From assembly GCA_016647705.1 (NCBI GenBank), contig CM028333.1:23120243-23184242 (forward strand): a stretch of 64,000 nt of DNA, read 5' to 3'. The stretch is from Eucommia ulmoides. Taxonomy: Eukaryota; Streptophyta; Magnoliopsida; Garryales; Eucommiaceae. Below the pieces are notes generated by a model that searched no databases, was not told where the DNA came from, and worked only from the letters and a program-made list of their open reading frames with translations. The position numbers were made by a program, and so were the translations under genes. Below are positions 48,462 through 60,736 of the stretch, in pieces. How positions within the stretch are numbered: the first letter of the stretch is position 1; each line of letters begins with the position of its first letter.

Positions 48462-49811
48462 CTGTTTGGATTTGAAAAAGTAAAGCAAAAAAATAAAAGA
48501 CTAGAGTAATTGCCCTAAATATTTCAGGGAACAAAGGCAGCAACCAATTATATATGAGAAGTATATCCATGCCATTTTCTCTACTTCCTACATTAACATA
48601 TATGAAAGAAAAAAGATGGAAGCTCGGAAGCAAAGCAAAGCTTGTGATATTAAACCAAAATATTAAATACTCATGTGCATATTCTACTCATACTAGCACA
48701 ACTTTACCTCATTTAAACACTCATCCACCTATGTTCTATGGATATGGACAGCTTTTCCAATTAATTCCCATGAGTGTCGGACTCGGCCACTCTTCAAATG
48801 GGGCATAGAGACATTGGAGATGTTATATTTGACAACAGTTTACAAAATTGGCTACTTATAGCAAACAGTTCATATAATTAAATGAGGTAAAGATTATGTC
48901 CTGCAAAAATATAGAATGCTTAATACTGATACAATTCAATCTACCATGCACAATTTTCCTGATGGGTACATACAAAGCAACCAATATTTCCAATTTATTG
49001 ATAAACAGTGTTAAAGAAGGTGTTCCCATGTTAACACTCAATTATACACAAAATTAACAAACGAAAGAACTTGTTACGTATTCAAATGATTAACGTCCCA
49101 TAGCCCCTAAAAAGTAAATCCAAAATGGACCATGAGCCCCCTAACTAAGATTCCCTAAAAACACTACTTTTGAGATCCGACAAAGCCAATGTGTCAGTAT
49201 CCCTACTGCAGGGACATGAAAGGTTTGAACCTGACGATTGATGCTCAAATCATATTGGTAAATTACTCGGTAAAAGAAGTATGTTCCAAAATAATTGTCA
49301 CTAAAATTAAATAAGGTGTGTTCGAAAATTAATCATTTGATAGAAAGGTAACCTACTCAAAATCAGTACTTTTTGCCGACTTAAGTGACCTATAAATTTG
49401 GTATTTATTTAATGATTAGCAAACCAGGTAGTCAGATCCTCGCAATTTCTACCCTTGAAACGGCCTTTCATCTCATCCAAGTCCAATGCCCAGCCATATG
49501 CATAAAAGGAATAGATGATATTCCAACTTCACCCTGACACCCTCCAGCACCTCGCCAAGTCCAAATGCATATCAGGCCTCATCAACTCAAGCCATTTAAG
49601 AGAAACAATACTCCAACATCATTTACGAATCAATATGAAGTAACCAGTTGCTACACTAACTAATCAAAGCCCATCCCAGCACCATGCCAAAGGACACATC
49701 AACCAACTCCAACTATCAATATTTGGCATTCCTTACGAATTAGGATTCCAAAGCATCTCTTGTGACATGAAGACAAAATAATCCACCACCTTCGCCTCAC
49801 TATCTTCCACA
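48462..49811. other. LHY intron or upstream DNA, MYB exons not found
   Basis: Expected to hold the small LHY exons coding the MYB repeat and SHAQKFF helix on the - strand. Neither could be read here in any frame. The sequence is A+T-rich, with no recognised repeat ends. It may be the expanded first coding introns. Confidence 0.45.
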
Positions 49812-50043
49812 ATACATTAACACTTGGGACTATATATACTTGGGTTAATTGCAAGTTGACCCTCTGTACTTAGGTGTGGAAGCAAATTTTCCCCTTGCAC
49901 TTGCACAATAATCACTTAACTTCCTTTTACATTAACAGCTTGGGACTATATATACTTTGGTTAATTGCAATTTGACCCTCGTGCTTAGGTGCGGAAGCAA
50001 TTTTTCCCCTTGAACTTATGCAATAAGCACTTAACTTCCTTTA
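49812..50043. repeat. 116-bp tandem duplication covering a transposon end and its flank
   Basis: ACATTAACA(C/GC)TTGGGACTATATATACTT, TTAATTGCAA(G/T)TTGACCCTC and GGAAGCAA(A)TTTTCCCCTTG all appear twice with a 116-base period (CTTGGGAC at 49823 and 49939). The copy includes host-side flank plus the terminal repeat of the element starting at 49842, so it arose after insertion. Confidence 0.8.
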
Positions 50044-51172
50044 ACTACAAAACAAACGGCACATTTAACCTTTTTGTTAATTTTGATAAGAATTACAAAA
50101 TGAACTAAAAATTACTAAAATAACCTTTTAATTATTTAAATTTTTTTAATTTGCTAACTTAATTAGGAAAAATACCAAAATAAAAAAAAGAAATGTCAGT
50201 CAAAGAAAGAAAACAAAACAAACAAAAAAAAATCAAAATCAAGAAACCAAGCGCAAGTTTTTGTTGGAGAGAACACGAAGAGCAAAGTATTTTAAATGCC
50301 ATCATTGTCGGAGCACAAGTCGTTGCCGAAGCACACCATGCCTGTCACTGGAGCACGAAGAACAAACGCAATCAATTGTTCTGCGATTGTTGAGATCTGT
50401 GCGAAACAAATTCACACTGCGATTGTTATGCGATTTTCAGATTTGTGTGAAACCGAAGATAAACTAAAGACAAATCAAAATCAAATTGTGCAAAACGAAA
50501 TCAGACTGCGAAGATCGATCTGCGATTGTTCTATGAAATCAAATCTGTGAAGATAGATCTGAAAAATCGAAAATAAAATCTTCTTTTCCTCCATTTTTTT
50601 TTCTTGATTGTTCCGCGATTTTCGAGTGTTTCTTCTAAAGATTTCTTCTCAGATTTCCTACAACTCTTCTGCAACTGTTCTTGTTTCTCAATTATTTCCA
50701 ATTTGATAATTTGTGAAGAAATTATCAAGAGGAATGTAAGAAGAGGAGAAGACATTGGAGAAGAAAACTAAGAAGAAACAATCAATTTGATAATTTATTT
50801 ACAATTTTTCTTCTCAATTTGATAATTTGTTCAATTGTTTCAAACTCGTCTGGAATTAAGTGTGAAAGTCGATGGGTGATCAAGGGTGAATTGTAGTTCT
50901 TTTTTTGAAAATTTATTTCCCATTATTATTAAGCTATTAGATTATAAAAATAATACAAAAATAAGTGAAAAGGATATTTTGGTCAATTGAAAATCAATTA
51001 TTTTATACACACACTTTTAGATGCCTGAATGATAACTTCCGCAAAACTTTACTTTAAAATGTAACAGAGCAGTTTAGATAGAAGTACGAGGGAGCTAAGT
51101 GCTTATTATGTAAGTAAATGGAGAAAAAGCGCTCCCCAACAAAAGTACAAGGGGTCAAACTGCAGTTAACCC
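49842..51172. mobile_element. Mutator-like non-autonomous element (1.33 kb) with long TIRs
   Basis: The left end (GGGTTAATTGCAAGTTGACCC at 49842) and the reversed right end (GGGTTAACTGCAGTTTGACCC read down from 51172) form inverted repeats. They stay alignable for about 85 bases (AATAAGCACTTAGCTCCC-like at the inner end). The 9-base flanks are TATATACTT (49833-49841) and AGTATACTT (51173-51181), matching at 7 of 9, as for MULE insertions. The interior (50190-50900) has GCGATTGTT / GATCTG words repeated and no transposase. Confidence 0.75.
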
Positions 51173-51224
51173 AGTATACTTCAATGTGATATCACCATAC
51201 GATAAACCAGGACAAAAGCGCAAT

Positions 51225-51678
51225 TTACAATCCCAACCAAGAATATCTAAGATATTGGAGCAGCGGAATAACGATTGAAAGGCTAGTTATCATTCTAGTA
51301 GACGGAAAAGGGCAAGATAGTTTTCTAGCAGACAAAGGGGCTCTTGAATCCACAAGAAAGACACAATCCCAAATTATATTAGACTTGGTGATTGAATGAA
51401 TACAAGAGATTGTCAAGGGTGTATTTATAGCCATCAACTAGTTCCTAAACTGGCAGGAAAAGAACACCCTAGAGCTCTAAGAAAAAGGAAACTAATCCTA
51501 ATACTTGTAAGAAAAGAAAACATAAAAATAGGAAACAAACTAATTATAATACTTCTAGGAGACGAAATAATTAAAATAGGAAAAAGTGAAAAATTAGTTT
51601 AATTAGGAAAATCTTTGTTTGTTGTCCTACAAATATTCTTAGGAAATTCCATCTACCCAATCCTAATACTTCTCCACA
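51225..51678 (-). mobile_element. Probable LTR (solo or partial), reverse strand
   Basis: Read on the - strand from 51678 (TGTGGAGAAGTATTAGG) the text has a duplicated AAGTATTA(GG/TA)ATTAGTTT word. A good TATA box with downstream sequence follows (GGCTATAAATACACCC, about 51416-51432), then pyrimidine-rich text, the arrangement of a Copia LTR promoter. No PBS, PPT or flanking duplication was fixed, so the ends and the LTR call are tentative. Confidence 0.45.
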
Positions 51679-52329
51679 GCCAAATTATATACTTCTAATA
51701 CACCTCCTTGTTGATTGAGTTCGCATTTTGACACTCATAGTTAAAAGCAATAATGCTCTTGAATTCTGAAGTGCCTGATACCCCACCCCGCATGTTGAGC
51801 CAACTTGCATACCTTAAATAATTGGCTCATGTCCCTCTAATGATAGAAAACTAATACATCCCTCCCCATGAGAAACTGGTTGCTAATATTTCCAGCCTAC
51901 CTTTCCACAAAAGAAGGCATCATATAAAAGTAAAATTTCATGAGTTGACATGCAAAAGAAACGTTTTCGTCAATCTTTCCCCCTTGACAAATATTTGACA
52001 CTTTAAGCCAACCAACTGCCTCTTACATCTCTCAACCTTACAAGAAGACCTTAAAAATTAAAAATTCACACACCAAAAAATGAGTTCCCAGAGTATCTCT
52101 TTTAATCTTAAGAGTAAAGAATTTCAAGTCAGTAGCATGGGTAACTAGAGCACACGTGGGTAATTATTAGAAAACAAGTTCACTGAACTTGACCACCTTA
52201 AATTTTTGTCTGCCTGTCAAATAGAGAATCCTAAATTTTGCATGCGATTCTTAGACATGAGGAATTGCATTGTCTTATATATGAGCTCTCACACCTCGAT
52301 AAGAGCTGTCACACCTCGATAAGACTAAA
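51679..52329. other. Unassigned DNA upstream of LHY
   Basis: No coding domain, RNA or transposon end recognised. A short direct repeat (GAGCTCTCACACCTCGATAA / GAGCTGTCACACCTCGATAA) lies at 52282-52323. Confidence 0.4.
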
Positions 52330-53029
52330 GGGCATGTTTGATAAAAAAAAATAAGTGCTTAAAACTGATTATATTAAATATTTAATTAATTAAGTTTGTT
52401 TGATAAATGCAATTAGTATTACTTAATTAATTAAGTTAACTTAAAATTAAGTCAAAATGTGAGTAAAAAATTAAGTCAAAACCCTTTCACTTATTTCATT
52501 TTGCTTAATGCACTCCATTATTTTTCACTTTAAAAAAATTATATTTTGACCATTTTATCCTTGATCCCCTACGAGGGTTTAATTAGGGTTAGGTTTAATG
52601 AGAATTGGATTAACTTTGAATTATTTTAGGGTTTTAATTTTATTTTATATTTAAAATATTGTTATAATTTAATTTAAGCAATCAAACTGCATAAAAAATA
52701 CATAATATTATATATTTTTGGGTTAATTTTTATTTTTAATTTTAATATAATATTTTTTGAAAAAATGGCACCTTGATTTTATTATTTTGGTCTTATTTTT
52801 TTTTCTCCATATTATTTTGATTCAAAGGTAATTATGTAAATTAAATAATTTTTAGCATACAAATTTTGTACTTATCGAACAAAATAAAAAATAAAAAATC
52901 ATCACTTAAATTTTCAACACAATTTTATCATTTACCTTATGATATTTTCAGTACCTAAAATTTCAGCACTTATAAATTAAGTACTTAAATTTTCAGCACT
53001 TAATTTTTAAGTGGTTATCAAACATGTCC
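52330..53029. mobile_element. hAT-like TIR element, 0.7 kb
   Basis: The left end GGGCATGTTTGATAA...AATAAGTGCTTAAA and the inverse of the right end GGACATGTTTGATAACCACTTAAAAATTAAGTGCTGAAA match over about 35 bases with gaps. The interior is extremely A+T-rich with no gene. No clear target-site duplication, so the superfamily is a guess. Confidence 0.6.
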
Positions 53030-53267
53030 TAACTCTGTGATGTAAGCTCTAACAATGGATACTTTACAATACTTAACTAGGGTATAGTGATTATACATGA
53101 AGGTACGCAAATGCACAGGAGGAGATAGATTTCCTTTTAGTAGAGACGACTACCCTATGTGGTTTGTATGACTTATAGCTGAAAGAAGCTTGCAAAACAG
53201 AGTGACAATTAAAAAATAGTTTCTAATTCATCACTGCTAAGTTATTCCATGAAAATACACATATCAT

Positions 53268-53648
53268 CATGTTAGGGGTTTGACCATGTTCATGCATTAT
53301 TTTCTCTTTTGAGGTATAACATAGATGGATCAAATTGCATGACAACTTAAGCAATTAGGCTTGCTGGCATATTTGCAGTATTTCGATACCTTTGTGAAAT
53401 GCAGCTAAATGTAATTCATAACTTGTAGAAACATCTGGAGAAATAAATAATGAATTAACATGTTAGTGGTTTGACAATTCATGACTTATTTTCTCTTTTG
53501 GGGTACAAAGATAGATGGATTAAATTGCGTGACAACTTCAGCTAATAGGCTTGCTCGCATATTCGTAGCATTTGGATATGTTCATGAAATGCAACTAAAT
53601 GTAATTCATAACTTGTAGAAACATCTGGAGAAATAAAAAATGAATTAC
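53268..53648. repeat. 190-bp tandem duplication
   Basis: ACTTGTAGAAACATCTGGAG occurs at 53421 and 53611, with GATGGAT(C/T)AAATTGC(A/G)TGACAACTT and TAGGCTTGCT(G/C)GCATATT also repeated 190 bases apart. The copies differ at roughly one base in ten. No coding content. Confidence 0.85.
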
Positions 53649-53703
53649 AGGAGTAACACTAAAAGATTTATAATTATGTAATATATTGAGAATGAGATTC
53701 TAA

Positions 53704-54131
53704 GGGTCTGTTTGGTTTAGTTTTCCAAAACAGTTTTTTTTTTTAAAATAGTTTTTGAAAATTGTGAGAAATTGTTTGGTTTAACTTTTAAAAAATTATG
53801 AAAAAGAGAATATTTATTAATAACATGTTATAAATTGAAAAGTAAAAGTGATGTGGAAAAATAGCAATAATAATAATGTTTGCTGAGTGGATGTGTGGTA
53901 GAGAAAATATATTAAGGAATAAACAATAAAGATACAAAGAAAAAGTTAAAATTAAATTTATAAACTAATAAAAGTATAATATTAAAAATAGGTGATATGA
54001 TAGATTGAGTATTGTAAAAATTGAGGTAGAAGTTTTTTTTAGTTGTGTTGTCCAAAAAGGAATAGTTGTACTTGGCGTCTTCGAAAACCGAAAACAATTT
54101 CCGAGAAGTGAACCAAAGTTACAAACAAGGC
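53704..54131. mobile_element. Possible MITE with GTTTGG-type ends
   Basis: The left end GGGTCTGTTTGGTTTAG (53704) faces GGCCTTGTTTGTAACTTTGG on the - strand at 54131. The interior is A+T-rich. Terminal similarity is short and no duplication is clear. Confidence 0.45.
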
Positions 54132-55174
54132 CTTATTGATGTTTCTACAATCCATCTTATAGAGAAAATAGGTCATACACAATATTTGTAATGAGGTTTC
54201 GGAGGTCTTAACAATGGATTGACCAATTAGAAGGGCCAAAGCGCCAATATAAAAACTTGAGGAGCAAGCAATTAACTATGCTAGGCCAACGACTAAGATT
54301 GCATCTAGTGCCTATTTATATGCCCCCATCTTCCTAGCCACCTATGTTCCCACTCCATAAAGTGTTTGTGAGGAATTGTATGAGCTCTGTGAAATCAAGA
54401 CACATTTCATATGGATATTGTTGGAGATCCAACAATATGCGTTTTTTGTGGACATGTAGGAACAAGAAGAGATTCCAAGAAGCATGCGAAAATAATTTTT
54501 TATAACTCTAGATAAAATTATCGTCTGTATGATTTCACAACCATTATAGATTGATATTTGCTTAATTGGAAATTTAATAAAAGTTTTTACATCGTCGTTG
54601 AGTGAAAATCTAGATTTCCTTTTGCATGCATCATGGCCAAGTTTACATGGATGAGTGCAACTAAAAGTCCCAATTAACAACCCAACAAATAAAAGGAAGG
54701 GGCAAATACCTTATAGCCAAACATGACAAGCCTAAAACTAAAACATAGTAAATGTCAAAATTTGGAAGAAAATGAGGGTGTGGAACTTGTTTTGAAGAGA
54801 ACGCTTCATGCTCTTAAGCAAGAGAACAAAGAACATTGGTTAAGAAGCATTATGTTCTATCTTAAAACACTGGTTAAGATTTAGAAGAAAATGAAAGGTC
54901 GGCACTTATTTTTAAGAAAACTCTTCTAGAGGTTAAATAAGAGATTGATGATTGGTTACCCCGACCCACCCCACCCCCATTCTCTCTCTTTTTTTTTTAA
55001 ACATTGATTGCAGTGGTTGCACCTTGATGGTTGAGGGTGGAAGTTGTGACAATTTAATGTATCAAGAGGTTGCGGACAAGTTGAATTTCAAGCCATAGAT
55101 ATCTTCATCTTAGAAGCCATCTTGTCTTAAGGTGACAAAAAGTTTTTATTATCCATAGATTGGGAAGAATTACT
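54132..55174. other. Unassigned DNA
   Basis: No gene recognised. A diverged direct repeat (TTAGAAGAAAATGA... AAGAGAACGCTTC / TTAGAAGAAAATGA... AAGAAAACTCTTC) lies at about 54757-54930. A CACCCC-rich stretch and a T run lie at 54960-54998. Confidence 0.4.
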
Positions 55175-56345
55175 TGTTAGACCATGACAAATTGACACCC
55201 CACTCTCCACCTCCTTCGCGGTGTCCAGTTCCTCTTCAACATCCCTTTCATACTATTATCAAAACATAAATACTCTGCACTCAGAGACTCTCCTCCTATT
55301 ACTGCCACCTCTAATACTGCTACTTCAGTTCCCTCGTATGAATGTCTCAGCATCTGGTTGTCTTCATCATGTATGTCATCTACAAAAAAGCTATTTATAG
55401 TCTTAAACAAACACCTAGAGCTTAGTTTCAACTTCCCAATGTCTCCTCCTGGTTTCATCCAGTGTCATGTTGATCACACTTTGTTTATGTATTATTCAAA
55501 CTCTACAGTGACGCTTCTCTTTTTATATGTTGATAACTGGAAATTAATCGTATCTAGTTTCATCCATCATCACCACTCTTAGCCAAGAGTTTTTGCTTAG
55601 TGACCTTGGTTATCTATCCTATTTTAAGGGTCTTGAAATAGCTCTCCCCTTCTGGTTTACGTCTCTCGCGGCTTACGGATATTGTTGAACTTTTCATACA
55701 CTTTTCTATGACAAATTGCAAACCTTACAATACCCCAGTATGCACTAAGATGTAGTTCTCATCTCACAATTGGGATCTCTTATCAGATGCCACTGAGTGT
55801 CGCCAATTGGTTGACTCCTTACAATACCTCACTTTCATCAAACCTCACATTGTTAATCTTGCCAAACGGATTCTCCGTTACCTAAAAGGGACTCTGAACC
55901 TTGGTCTTCTCTTCCACTGCTTTGATAATCTCTTAACCTTTTTGGCACATTCTGATGCCGATTGAGTAGGTTGCGTAGAGTCTCGCCGCTCTACCATAGG
56001 ATTTTGTGTTTTCTTTCATTCCAATCTAATCTCTTGGACCTCTAAGATACAACTCATTGTCTCTCGCTCAAGCGCCAAGCCAAGTTCTGCTCTCTTGCTC
56101 ATGTTTATGCCGAATCCACATGGACACTTCATTTACTACAGGAGTTACAATTTCCTATTTCCAAGAACACATTTTTAGTGGCATGCGATGTGTCCAATTC
56201 TTACCTTCCAGATATCAACTTGCAGACATATTCACCAAAAGACGTCACAAGACCTGCCTTCATCTTCTATGGTCCAACCCCATATATCCAGTACAACCAA
56301 GTTTGTGTGTGTGTGTTGGACCATGACAAATTGGTAGCCCACTTA
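55175..56345 (+). pseudogene. Copia RT/RNase H relic between LTR starts
   Basis: TGTTAGACCATGACAAATTG (55175) and TGTTGGACCATGACAAATTG (56314) look like the starts of 5' and 3' LTRs. Between them, + strand frames give the late part of RT (KAIYSLKQTPRA near 55385, then DHTLFMYYS and LFLYVDN, where the usual YVDD is incomplete) and RNase H (SDADWVGC-like near 55955, [18 protein letters not shown], then DIFTK near 56228). Gag, protease, integrase and early RT are missing. Stops and frameshifts make it dead. Confidence 0.75.
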
Positions 56346-58082
56346 TTCAGAATTTAACATAACTAGGTAACAAATCAAAGTATAATTTTAAGATCTTGTT
56401 GACTATGACTCTTTTTGCATTTATATATAGTTGGCTACTAATATCTTTGTTTTATATATACATATCGGCGCCTCTATGAGAGAAAAATACACATAAATTT
56501 TTCAATTTACAAACTCACAATGAACTCAGATCAAAGGCCATTGAGGACATCATTGATCAGATCATAGATTGAAAATGGCTCACCAATAGCCACAAGGGCT
56601 TGACAATGGATTTTTCCCCTTGAAGATACTCAGAGACGAGGCAAGTGTTGCGCTCGATACAAGTAAGCTGACTCCTATTGAGAGAGGAATTGGTAAACCA
56701 TCTTCTGAGAGAAATGTGAACGAGTGTCCACAAGGCAATAGAGGATTCACACCCAATTACAGAAGCTATGGGCTTGTAGGGCTAGCAATATAGGTATTTA
56801 CACAAAAACAAGGCACACTTATCGTGTATAAGTTTAGTCTTAATAGGTGTAGGATCGTTATTATGTCAGATACGATAAACACGAAAATATACAGGTCTTA
56901 TTTCGAGTTTACCTGCTATCCTGATAGTTAACACAAAACGACATGATAATTTTAGTATCATATTTCAGGTTACCCATTAATAGGTGACACAATTGTTGAC
57001 ATGAATTAATTAATCAATGAATTGGACATTTCAATGAATTGTTTTAAAAATACATGTATTCAATACATAAATTAATGTGTAATAGGTTAAACAGGTTTCG
57101 TGTGACAATTAATTATTGTGTCGTGTCACTATGTTATGTTATTGGGGGGACATGATTAATTATCTTCTCCTACCGTGTTTGTGTTTCAAAATTTTGACAC
57201 AATATGTTATTGTTTTGTGTTCATGTCATGTGTTATCGTGTTCGCATCAACAGACAACACGAAATAAAACATGACCAGATGACATGAACTGCCAACCCAA
57301 TGGGTTTAGATATTGTGGAAAAGGGTATGCTGGCAAGGGGTTTGTCAGCCCGGAGCCAAATAGAACTATTTGATTCGTTATTAGGGCAATGTAGGAGCCC
57401 TCAACTAAGTGCATGAAGTTTTGGCCATAGGGAAAGGCTTCCATTTGATGAGACTATAGGAGAAAATTGGTATGAGTTTGACTGTAATACGATTGATAAC
57501 AGTGGGAATGAAACGGGGTTGGGAAGTAGGAGAGGAGGTACAGAAAGTAGTGGAGTTCCTAGTGGAGTCATTAGACATGATGAAGAATGGGCAGTGGGAG
57601 AAAGGGAAATATTGAAAGTTTTGGGAGGTTTCAACAATTTTCAGAATATTGCGGTGCTGTTTCCAAAAGATTCAGAAATGCTTGGGCCTGTTGCCGTAAA
57701 TTTCGAGAAAAGCACAAAGAGTTGGGCTATTTTGCAGATATATGTGGGATTGCGACTGAATTTTAGAAAATCAAAAATATTTGGGGCTGTTTCAGAAGTT
57801 TCAGAGAGTTCGGGGGCTATTTCTGTAAATTTCAGGAAACCAATTTGGCCTGTTTCTGGATGTTTTGGGGCTTTTTCTGCAAAAAACCCAAGAAGGCCAG
57901 TGATGGTTCTGTAATTTACAGAAAAGTTGGGTAGGAAAGAAGGGGGAATCCGTAATACCGCAAAGTTGGGACAGAACGTGAAATTTCCAGAAAAGTTCGG
58001 AGTGGATTTAGTCATTGATGGCTTGAGATGGCTTGAGAGAGGTGAAGGTGAGGAACAAGAGTAGTCGGCGAGACTTTGGAAT
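56346..58082. other. Repeat-like DNA without recognised gene
   Basis: 56780-57260 is rich in CGTGTC / CGTGTT / AACACGA words in both orientations, as in some plant DNA-element ends. 57600-57910 repeats a phrase near GGCTGTTTC(T)G(T)AAATTTC(A)G several times, giving overlapping open frames on both strands (57519-57914 forward, 58168-57641 reverse). No known domain; I read these as repeat artefacts. Confidence 0.45.
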
Positions 58083-58285
58083 GAAGAAGAGATGATCGTG
58101 TGTTGAGACTGATATTTTGTACGTTGAAGAATTTTCTGTGTATTCTTCTCTTTTGGAGGCACCACCAATTTATATACGAAGAAAAAGAAGAGATGATCGT
58201 GTGTTTAGACTGATATTTGTACGTTGAAGAATTTTCTGTGTATTCTTCTCTCTTGGAGGCACCGCCAATATATATACGAAGAAAA
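58083..58285. repeat. 101-bp tandem duplication
   Basis: GAAGAGATGATCGTGTGTT occurs at 58086 and 58187. TACGTTGAAGAATTTTCTG, TTGGAGGCACC and TATATACGAAGAAAAA also repeat with a 101-base period, with only a few differences. Confidence 0.88.
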
Positions 58286-58431
58286 AAAAGATCCATAACT
58301 AACAATATACAAAAGCAAAGAGATTAGTAGTCAACAAGATTCTAAAACTATGCTTTGATCGATTAGTTCTGAATGAGAGAAGGTTGTCAATTTGTCATGG
58401 TCAAACACTACTCTACCGATCATTAGTTTAT

Positions 58432-58578
58432 GAATAGAATCGCAATTCCAAAGGAATAATTATTTTTGCATTTGGCAAGTCATTTACTAACGTCCTCATT
58501 ATTCATTTGCAATGGTCAGTCATCCATTTTTGTGGAATTACCATTCCTTAGGTGGACTTTGTAATCTCGATTCTATTC
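58432..58578. mobile_element. Small MITE-like inverted repeat element (147 bp)
   Basis: GAATAGAATCGCAATTCC at 58432 is inverted at 58561-58578 (GAATAGAATCGAGATTAC on the - strand). Inner AAAGGAAT / AAGGAATGG words also pair. The size and structure fit a MITE. The right end overlaps the start of the next tandem duplication. Confidence 0.6.
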
Positions 58579-58860
58579 TCTCACAGAATTTAGTTACAAC
58601 TTAAATGAAACTCAACTATACTTTGAAAATAATAAGAAATAATATAGAAAGCAATAATATAAATTATAAATAAATAATAGGGTTAATGCCAACAAGACCC
58701 CCTGTAATATTACTAAGATTCTATTCTATCACAGAATTTAGTTCCAACTTAAATAACACTAACTATACTTTATAAATAATAAAAAATAATATAGAAAACC
58801 ATAATATAAATTATATATAAATAATAGGGTTAATGCCAATGATACCCCTATTATTTACAC
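58569..58860. repeat. 148-bp tandem duplication
   Basis: GATTCTATTCT begins at 58569 and again at 58717. Both copies run through CACAGAATTTAGTT, AATAATATAGAAA and AATAGGGTTAATGCCAA in the same order. Confidence 0.85.
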
Positions 58861-59939
58861 TTGGCCAAGGAGACCTCTGGTAATATTACTAATGCCACAT
58901 GAATCCCTTGTCATTTCATTCCGATGTACAACTAACCCTATTCTAGTATAAGAGATGCCGGAAAGTGCAGACATAAGCAAAATCAAATTACCAACTAATA
59001 CCATTTGAAAAGCAAACACGAGCTCCTCTTTTCTTTTCTTTTTTTTAATAAAAAGAATTTTAGACTTATCGTTTTCTCTTTATTATTTTCTTCTTTTTCC
59101 CCCAATTTCTACCGTGTCTTACATTTGTTTCTCTCCATTTTCTTTTTTTCTTCTCCTTTCCCCCCTCCTCTTTGTCTTCTCCATAATCTTGCAAACCATA
59201 AGTTTATTCTTCTCACCACAAAGCCGCCGCTGTCACCCCCCCCCCCCCCCCCCTCCCATCCACCTTCAACGTCTTCTTTTTCTTTGACGTTTGAAAATCC
59301 ATGAACCCACCTCCACTTCACAGATCCACGCCCACCACCACCAATCCCAACTACTTGAGCCACCAACATCGGCAACAAATAGAGAAGATGCAGAAAAAAG
59401 CAAGCAATAAGAACACCAACATAAAGATTTAAACAATGCCAACCCAATCCACGAAATCACCTCCATCAATGACCACGAAGAAAGATGACCGGTAAAGATG
59501 AGTAGAAAAGAAAAGAAAATGAAACAGAGAACGTGTTTGGTCGTGAAATTTCACGGGTGATTTTGTGTGGCCTTCATTTTTTTTGTTTGTTCATATGATC
59601 TTTTCTCCGCAATTTTTTTTTTTTTTAATTTTTTTTTTAATTTTTTTTTTTTTTTTTTTTAAATATTGATTTTGATTTTTGTATTGAGGTTCTTGTGATA
59701 TTGTTGTTTTGATTTCTTCAATCTATTTTCCGTTTTTGGTTTGGAATTTTTTATTTTAGATCTATCTTCTAGCAATTTTATACTTTTCTTTTGTCGTTCT
59801 GACAAATTTATGACATTTTCGGACATGGTTTGTGGAGGTGATAGTGGTGCTGCTTTGGAGGCAGTGGTGGTGTAGGAGTGTTTGCTAGAAGATAGGATGG
59901 GAAATATAAACTGGAAAGAAAAATGAAAACAAAAAAGGA
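58861..59939. other. Low-complexity DNA
   Basis: Pyrimidine-rich stretch (59020-59290) with a C run at 59236-59253, then long T runs at 59608-59660. Open frames here (59005-59304 forward, 59447-59109 reverse) come from this composition. No gene recognised. Confidence 0.5.
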
Positions 59940-60095
59940 TGTTAAAAGGGTAATTATGTCTTACCAGTATTGTTTAGGGTTTCCCACATTGTTTAGGATC
60001 TCTTGTATTGTTCTCTAATTATTATTATAAATAGATGGAGAGGCTAACACAATTGTTAAGCCTTCTCATTCTTTTCCTATCTTCTTACTTTAACA
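59940..60095 (+). repeat. Short 5' LTR of a Copia element
   Basis: TG...CA-bounded stretch (TGTTAAAAGGG to TTTAACA), about 156 bases, containing a TATA box (TATAAATA, 60025-60032). A primer-binding-site-like TTGTATTAAGAGCAGG follows at 60096. The partner 3' LTR would lie beyond the window, so the left edge is inferred from the TG only. Confidence 0.6.
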
Positions 60096-60736
60096 TTGTA
60101 TTAAGAGCAGGTTATAAGAGACTAATTCCATAGATCTGTTTAAACCATTCCTCTTAATTTTTTATTTTCTTTTTCTCCTATTTCATTTTTCCCAATTGTT
60201 CATACGAAAAAAAGGGGAAGTTTGAAACCCTAGCCGTTATCAGTCGTCTCTCTGGCCGACAAGCCCTTGCCGCCGCCGCCTACCAACCACTCAAATCCGG
60301 CGTCGTCAACGCCATTCCGAGCCTCGCCGTAGTTGTCCAGGCCATCCCGATCCACTACTCGCAGCCCAGATTCATAGTCCTACCACCGTCGACATCGCCC
60401 ACGTCGTCGCTGTCCACCATCGACGTCGTCCACGTAATCGCTATCTCATTTGACGTTGTCGTCTAACGCCGCTGACTCAACGTTAATGGCCAGACATCGT
60501 GTGACCTTTATGTCCTTTCTTCTCTGCTTCTGTTCGCTATTTGATTTAAAAAAAAAAAAAATATCGATGTCTTAATTTTTTTATTTTTTTTTAATCACTC
60601 TTTATTTAGTTGTTTCATTAGTTCATGGGGATCTTTGTTTGTTTTTCCCCACTGTAATTGTTCACTTCACTTGGTTGTTGTGTTGGTGAGTTGTTGTAGT
60701 GGTGCATACTGTTCTCAATTGATTAGCAGTGTGGTG

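Noticed and set aside
57519..58168. Overlapping 131-codon (+) and 175-codon (-) frames
   Set aside because: Both strands are open because a short phrase repeats in the DNA. The protein text is quasi-periodic and has no domain.
59005..59447. Proline/serine-rich (+) and glycine-rich (-) frames
   Set aside because: Caused by pyrimidine-rich low-complexity DNA with a poly(C) run.
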